Below are positions 58,911-64,000 of a DNA stretch of 64,000 bases, one piece after another. The DNA is from Penium margaritaceum (lineage: Eukaryota > Streptophyta > Zygnematophyceae > Desmidiales > Peniaceae). The DNA is taken from positions 42,350 to 106,349 of the forward strand of contig SZWC01001545.1 in the NCBI GenBank assembly GCA_023375785.1, written 5' to 3'. Every line of letters begins with the position of its first letter. Position 1 is the first letter of the stretch. The notes under the pieces were generated by a model that was given only the letters and a program-made list of their open reading frames with translations, was not told the origin of the DNA and searched no databases. The translations under genes and the position numbers were made by a program.

Positions 58911-61819
58911 CTACTTCTTCGTAGCCTTCTTGCGCTTTGCAGCCTTGCTTGCTGCAGCAATTGCTGCTGCTAGAGAGCGTTTGACTGCTGCTGCTTTAGC
59001 TGCAGCAGTTGGTGCTTTTCCTCTTCCTACAGCAGCACTGGCAGGGCCAACCCTGGATACTCCAGTGGATGCCCCTCTGCGTGTTGGTGATGCTGCAACA
59101 TCCATCACATCTGCCCGTGATACTGGTGTTTCACCAGCAACACTGGCAGCTGCATCACCCTCCTCACCCTCCTCACCCTCCTCTCCTTCCTGTCCACCTT
59201 CACCCCTTTCTCCTGCTCTCTCATCTCCCTTGTCTGCTGCATTAGCCTCCTTCTCTCCTCCCTCACCTTGCTCAATTTCGGCACCCTCGTCCAGGTTCTC
59301 CACCCCTCACCCTCGTCCTCCTCATTGCCCATCCCCTGTTCCCCAGGAGCATTCTTGGCTGCTGGCTTCTCTTGTGCACGGACACGGACAGGCCGTGCAT
59401 GTGGAAGTCCTGGCATTTCAGTCATGACACGAGCCGACGCCATCACTTCTACAACATCATCTTCTACCTCTGCTGCCTCTTCCTCCTCATCTTTGCCCTC
59501 CTCCTCGTCATCACTCTCCATGTCTTCCTCCGGGTCACTGAGAACCCCCTCTTCTTCCACGATGCCACCATCGTCCTCACTTCCATCTGCTTCTCCTTCT
59601 TCTGCCTCTGCTGCTGCTTCTGCTTCTGCTGCTGCTGCTGCCACAAGCCCCCCTGCTGCCTTTCTGCCAATGCGCCCATACTGTTTCCGCAGTCCCACGT
59701 TGCACCGTACCAGTAGCTCCAGTGTCTCCGCTTTTAGCCTGTTGCGCCTGGCGGTGTGGATGAGCTCGTGCGTGGAAAAAACACGTCCGCATTTAGATGA
59801 TGAGCATGGCTGTGACAACACCTTCAGTGCAAGATCCCACAGCACAGGTAGGTGGCACATGTAATTGACATGCCACTCCACCGCAGACATTGTACCACAC
59901 TACACCTTGGCAACCGCAGCGATCGCCTTTGCATTCCTCCGAGGAGTGACCATAGGATCACTCACCACCATCGTCTGTGCCTTCTAGAAAGCCCCTATCT
60001 CCTTCATCACCTGATCCTGCTTGTCATCCGGCACCAAGGCCTAAACCACCGTCTGCCACGCCGAGAAGGTGTTGTTGTCCTTAGAGAGGTCATTGCCGAA
60101 ATGCTCCGGGTGGAGCCGGCGAGCTGCAGCATACAAGGGACAAGACATGTCCCTAGACCAACGGGTCTCCAACCTGCCCAGCACAAAGTTCACATGACTC
60201 TCCGCCACCCTTCTCGGCTTCTTGCCCTTTTTCACAGACAACGACTTCAGCTGCTCATCACAATCCAAAAACCCCTCATAGATCTCACCAGCACCCCCAC
60301 GAGGCTTGTCAGCAACCCTGAGTACGACAGTCAGTGGCTGTAGTAGGTCCTTCAGTTGACGCACCTGTAGCCAGAAGACCCTTCTCCTGATGAAACGTCT
60401 CACCTCCCGCTTCCTTGACCGAAATGAAGCATCCCTGTGCGAACCAATCGTCTTCCAAACATCCAAGCCCACGAACGTCTTGAGCTCATCCTGCAGCTCC
60501 AGCAGTCTCTCCACCATGGAGAAGACCAAGGCAAAGCGGGTGTCACAGCGCACTTTCAATACCTTCCCTCCCGTCCTCTCCTTCAGCCACGTCCGAGGCA
60601 TAGCATTGTTCATGAAAAAGGCCACAATCTTCTCACACCGCCCAATCACACTTGATCCCCAAGCCGACTTGCCCACATCCTTCATGATCAGGTCGATGTT
60701 GTGCGCACGGAATCCCTGGAAAACCAGTCGAGGAAACTTCACCCTCAGGTCAGCAAAAGCTTTTTTGTTCACAGGAGCGTTGTCGCAGATGACAGAAACT
60801 ACCTTCTCCTCCCCAACAATCTCAATTGCAGCCTCAATCATGCTTGCAACATGGTCTGCGTCTCTGGTCAGTCCACTTGCATCACGGGATAAGAGGTGGA
60901 CAGAACCCATGGCGTTGACAGCCATGGCATTGTAGATCGGTCTGACCTGACGGTCAGACCACTCATCCACAGCTAGACTACAGCCGTATGTGCTCCAACC
61001 CTGCTTCAGAGGAGCATCTAGCTCCTCCAGTTCCTTGTCTAGTTTTGGAAGCAGGACATCCACTATGGTGGACCTAGCGGGCAGCCAAAAAGCAGCGGTG
61101 GTCTTCTTTGCATTTTTCACAACCTCCATGAGCACGGCCTCACGGCAAAAAGAGATGGATTGGGCAGCAATGGCCATCAGCTTGACAATGCTAAGATGGC
61201 AGCGTTCATTGTTTGACCGGTCGGAGTGCTGTACCATGGTTATTTGCCGGAAGGAGGCCGCTTTGTTGATGTCAAACAAGGGAACCTCACCCTCTAGCCT
61301 TGTTGTTGCCGGCTGCCTCTGCTGCTGCTGACTATTCGCTGCTTCATCCTCACTGTCTGGCTCCAGAGTCAAGCCACCCACCGCTGCCTGCTCCGCCTGC
61401 TTTTGCTTCTCCCAGAGTTTGATCCACTGCACCGCCTTGTCCTTTGTGCCCCACTCCTTCCCCTCTCCCTTGTACAAACTGACGTTGACCGGCTGCCAGC
61501 CAGCAGGGAGCGGGCAGCGCTCCATGCCCAGGACATCTCGGCACCGGGGCGGGGGATGCGGGCACTTGCCGACGTTGGGGTTGTTTCCTGCAAAGTGACC
61601 GCGGATGCGGTCACATGTCCCACTGCCTTTCTTCCCACATGAGCCGGAACGCCAGCCCGGATTCTTGGCTTCTGTGGAACACGGCTCAGTGTGCTTGCTG
61701 AGCTCTTTGGTGAGGATATCACCACTGAGCGGTTTCTTCTTTGGTGGGTGCCACCTGGCCGCATCGAACTGGCTTGATGCTGCAGAGACATTGGCGGAGC
61801 TCCCTGCCTGAGAGCCCAT
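58911..61819 (-). pseudogene. hAT transposase with BED finger, DUF659 and hATC domains; three in-frame TAG codons
   Basis: Cut-and-paste transposase of the surrounding element, acting in the nucleus on its terminal repeats. I take the ATG at 61819 (MGSQAGSS); the TTG a few codons upstream is not a likely start. Residues 56-86 resemble a BED zinc finger (W56, C61, H75, C86), but the expected first cysteine is Ser58. Residues about 240-390 match DUF659: GWSTYGCSLAVDEWSD with Asp285, then SVICDN with Asp346, then FRAHNIDLIMKDVGK. The hATC dimerisation domain starts near residue 644 (LALKVLSQPCSSSKCGRVFS); the usual CER, whose Glu is taken as the third catalytic acid in hAT enzymes, reads CGR. 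Three TAG codons at 60041-60043, 59984-59986 and 59900-59902 lie in one frame, in sequence that still aligns with the family. An acidic tail follows. Acidic then Lys-rich sequence continues to 58911 in another frame, suggesting one frameshift near 59300. Probably inactive. Confidence 0.85.
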
Positions 61820-61826
61820 GTTGGAC

Positions 61827-61866
61827 GGCCTCAATAGTTGGCCGACGACGGCTAACTGTTGAGGCC
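61827..61866. promoter_or_regulatory. Hairpin just upstream of the transposase ATG
   Basis: GGCCTCAATAGTTGGCCG, a four-base loop ACGA, and CGGCTAACTGTTGAGGCC form an 18-bp stem with two mismatched positions (wobble pairs in one RNA sense). On the gene's strand it ends seven bases before the ATG at 61819, so it would be in the 5' leader. Effect on translation or excision is speculative. Confidence 0.7.
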
Positions 61867-62002
61867 GACATCAACGAGAAAGGAGGCGTGTAACTGCCTC
61901 CTCTCTGTTGCACTCTCCATTCGAATCGGCAGTCACCGCAACGGCGACAGAGGTCAGGTCGAATCGACAAAGGGCTCGGGTTGACACGACCCTTAGATCG
62001 AA

Positions 62003-62240
62003 GGTTTCGATCGAAGGGATCGAAACCGTCGATCATCCAATGCATCCCACGGCTACGATATCCTCGGAGGAGGATATTGACTGGTGACGAGGTAATGCAT
62101 GTAGCCATGAAATGGCTATATGTGTTGACGTGTTGCCAGGTTGGTAAAATGCATGGCTGTTATTGGGACGTAGCATATCTCTTAGCCTGTGGAGAACATG
62201 GATGTTGATGTTATTTGCCATGTGGAGATGCCACATGGCA
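62003..62240. repeat. Three more perfect hairpins in the hAT right flank
   Basis: GGTTTCGATC/GATCGAAACC (62003-62027, loop 5), ATATCCTC/GAGGATAT (62058-62077, loop 4) and TGCCATGTGG/CCACATGGCA (62216-62240, loop 5) are all perfect stems. CCACATGGCA recurs at 62261-62270. They lie between the transposase start and the right terminus. Confidence 0.85.
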
Positions 62241-62419
62241 TGCCCATAAGGGCTACTATGCCACATGGCAGGTACACATGTTGAGAACGATACAGTTGTA
62301 TGAGGATGTGAAAAACAAATATTTTTCCAAAAAAATGGCCGAGACTTGATCTCGTCGTCGTTGGGATTTTCTGGTAATTCAGGTGTCCCTGGTGTCTGAG
62401 GGGCCAATGGGTCTCTCGG

Positions 62420-62529
62420 TCAGCCTGGAGTGCGCACTGGGTTCCCATCGGCATCGATAGGACATCGATGCGAATCGATGTCCCGATGCCGATGGAGGGG
62501 CCCTCCATCGAACACCGAGGACAACTATG
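62420..62529 (-). repeat. hAT right end: terminal and subterminal motifs
   Basis: Read inward on the minus strand it begins CATAGTTGTCCTCGGTG and contains CCATCGG, GACATCGA and CATCGATG in the same order as the left end, with extra copies of the CGATG core. Confidence 0.75.
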
Positions 62530-62715
62530 CCAAACACAGTGCAAATGTACTAGGCATGATATTGCAGGTGAGAACAAGGTAGAATACTGGTGGCTCGGTG
62601 TGGCTATTGTGCACAATGTCTTGACAAAGTTGGCATGTGCCACTGACTGTGACCACAAACGTATCCAAGTGTCTTTAATTTCTACGATTTGTAACACGAG
62701 TCAGCCACAGTAAGA
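62530..62715 (+). repeat. 190-bp satellite remnant between the hAT element and LTR element 3B
   Basis: One monomer, beginning with the right target duplication CCAAACAC and ending CCACAGTAAGA before the LTR. It is nearly identical to 47126-47314, which confirms that the hAT element split duplication copy 2. Confidence 0.95.
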
Positions 62716-63534
62716 TGTCGGAATATGAATATGACAGAGCACAAAACCAGCCCGAGAGAAATTATCAATAAAGGTTCAGCTTCGGCCAGAACCACCTCGG
62801 TCAGCACTCCTCACTAGCTGTTAATGGTCCTCGACCGACCAACGGACTTCCTACCGAGTCATCCCCTAATAAGCGGAGTCGCCGCAAGCGCGTCCGGCTA
62901 GCGCAGAAGAAGCCGTTGCTCATGCCTTTCCTCTGTCCTGCTGTACATATGGAGGATGTTCATTCCCTCCTCAATTAAGCAGAACAGTTATGCACATCCT
63001 GTTCTCTTTTGGTTCCGTGGCTTCGCCGCCGTGTCCTCACTCTGCTCTCACCCTGCCTTCGCCAACTTCGCCTGCCAGCTCTCGTCGCTTCATCACTTGT
63101 GACTCTTCGCTCACTCCTTGTACATCTCTCACCTCACTCCCGTGTATTCTCACTGCTCCCTGTCTACCTTGGAGCTCCAGTCTCTAACCTCTCTCGAGGC
63201 CCAGAGGTTGACTCCCGGGGACTTCTTTTGCCCTACCATTTGAATAAGTCTGCTTGCCCGCTTTTCCATGCCTCCGTGCTTCTGCCTGCTTCTCATCCTG
63301 CCATCCCCGCTCATTACATTCCTCTGACACGGTATCGGAGCATCGGGTAACATGACCTGGTGTCCCGTGACAGAGTCATCGCTCTGCCGCCACCTACGCC
63401 TCCCTCCTCAAAGCTACACGTCTCTGCCGCCGTTTCCGCCGCCCCGCGCCCCTCCGCTTTGTCAACAGCTGACTTCATCAGCATCGCTTAGAGTGCTCCT
63501 CACGCTGACACAACGTCTTGTCATCCTACGGAAG
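62716..63534 (+). mobile_element. LTR element 3, fragment B (5' LTR plus short leader)
   Basis: A 614-bp LTR (62716-63329, TGTCGG...CTCTGACA) is the duplicate of 47315-47928. It is followed by a primer-site-like CGGTATCGGAGC and about 200 bp of leader, then cut off by minus-oriented satellite. It is partial, with no coding domain and no second LTR. Confidence 0.83.
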
Positions 63535-64000
63535 TGGCTGACTCGTGTTATGACCAATAGAAGTATAAGTCACTTGGATACATTTGTGGTCATGGTCAGT
63601 GGCACATGCCAACTTTGTCAAGGCAGTGCGCACAATAGCCACACCGAGCCACCAGTATTCTATCTTGTTTATACCTGTAAGTTCATGCCTAGTGAATCTG
63701 CACTGTGATTGGACATTATGACCGTGGCTGACTCGTGTTATGATTAATAGCCATTTGAGGTACTTGGTAAACTTTCTGGTCATGGTCAGTGGCACATGCC
63801 AACTTTGTCAAGGCATTGCGCACAATAGCCGTGCCAAGCCACCGGTTGTTTACCTTGTATATACCTGCAAGGTCATGCATATTAGATGTGTACTATGATT
63901 GGGCACTTTGATTGTGGCTTACTCGTATTATTATTAATACAATTATAAGATACTTGGATACATTTTTGGTCATGGTCAGTGGCACATGCCAACTTTGTCA
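63535..64000 (-). repeat. 190-bp satellite, minus orientation (right edge)
   Basis: About two and a half monomers on the minus strand, starting TGGCTGACTCGTGTTATGACC and running off the window. This is a second change of satellite strand, here across the truncated LTR element. Confidence 0.95.

Larger units (their letters stand above)
58466..62529 (-). mobile_element. hAT DNA transposon (BED/DUF659/hATC type)
   Basis: A 4064-bp element is bounded by an exact 8-bp target duplication CCAAACAC (58458-58465 and 62530-62537), the hallmark length for hAT. The left end CAGTGTTCACC and the inverted right end CATAGTTGTCC match at 7 of 11 positions, a weak terminal inverted repeat. Subterminal CATCGATG and CCATCGG motifs occur in the same order inward from both ends. 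One minus-strand transposase gene fills the middle. The paralogous site near 47126 in duplication copy 1 is empty, so the insertion is younger than the duplication. Confidence 0.93.
48913..63534 (+). repeat. Tandem segmental duplication, copy 2 (with a 4.06-kb hAT insertion)
   Basis: This copy repeats 37610 onward, starting TGGCTATTGTGTACAAAGCC. Corresponding points include element 2 (38916 with 50217), the CAT microsatellite (46082 with 57426) and LTR 3 (47315 with 62716). The only large difference is the hAT transposon at 58466-62529. The copy ends inside the leader of LTR element 3, at GAAG before minus-oriented satellite. Confidence 0.9.

Noticed and set aside
59268-59864. Plus-strand Ser/Pro-rich open frame of 198 codons opposite the transposase
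   Set aside because: It is the complement of the acidic and Lys-rich tail of the minus-strand transposase; no domain of its own.
59895-60050. In-frame intron containing the three TAG codons of the transposase
   Set aside because: GT and AG can be found at suitable ends, but the enclosed peptide aligns with the normal hAT protein between DUF659 and hATC, so decayed coding sequence is the better reading. RNA data could reverse this.
1-64000. tRNA, rRNA or snRNA genes
   Set aside because: None recognised on either strand. The tRNA-like matches are only short primer-site strings next to LTRs.

Overview
This window is eukaryotic, repeat-dominated DNA with almost no ordinary genes. The best-supported protein gene is the transposase of a BED/DUF659/hATC-type hAT transposon, a type very common in land plants and streptophyte algae. 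Three LTR-element families carry primer sites resembling the start of plant tRNA-iMet sites (TGGTATCAGAG and variants). A plant or charophyte-alga genome is therefore the most natural guess, but the species cannot be fixed from the sequence. The density and mutual nesting of satellites suggest pericentromeric, centromeric or knob-like heterochromatin; this is inference.

Layout. A satellite of 190-bp monomers is the host DNA of the window: plus orientation at 1-632 and 3525-3844, minus at 31949-34507, plus from 34515 to 62715 with interruptions, and minus again from 63535. An LTR element at 633-3524 sits in it with a perfect 5-bp target duplication. At 3845-5679 lies an unclassified stretch studded with CCGCGG. 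From 5680 to about 30656 runs one 25-kb array of a 10-bp unit close to GTGTAAGTGC. It passes without spacer into a 21-bp minisatellite (30657-31948) that has a 105-bp higher-order unit present ten times, and that in turn passes into the 190-bp satellite. At 34493-34529 the satellite flips strand through a 15-bp perfect hairpin.

The right third is a tandem segmental duplication. About 11.3 kb (37610-48912) made of satellite, an LTR element and part of a second LTR element is repeated at 48913-63534. The second copy alone received a 4064-bp hAT transposon (58466-62529) with an 8-bp target duplication. The order of events read from this is: satellite, LTR insertions, tandem duplication, hAT insertion into copy 2, then decay of the transposase (three in-frame TAG codons).

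The parts do not form a pathway. The most unusual items are the decamer array, in which nearly every unit carries the consensus splice-donor hexamer GTAAGT and an AA step in phase with the DNA helix, its higher-order marker units, the CCGCGG-rich block, and the hairpin-rich leader of the hAT element. Long open frames in the tandem arrays are consequences of repeat composition and are not called as genes.
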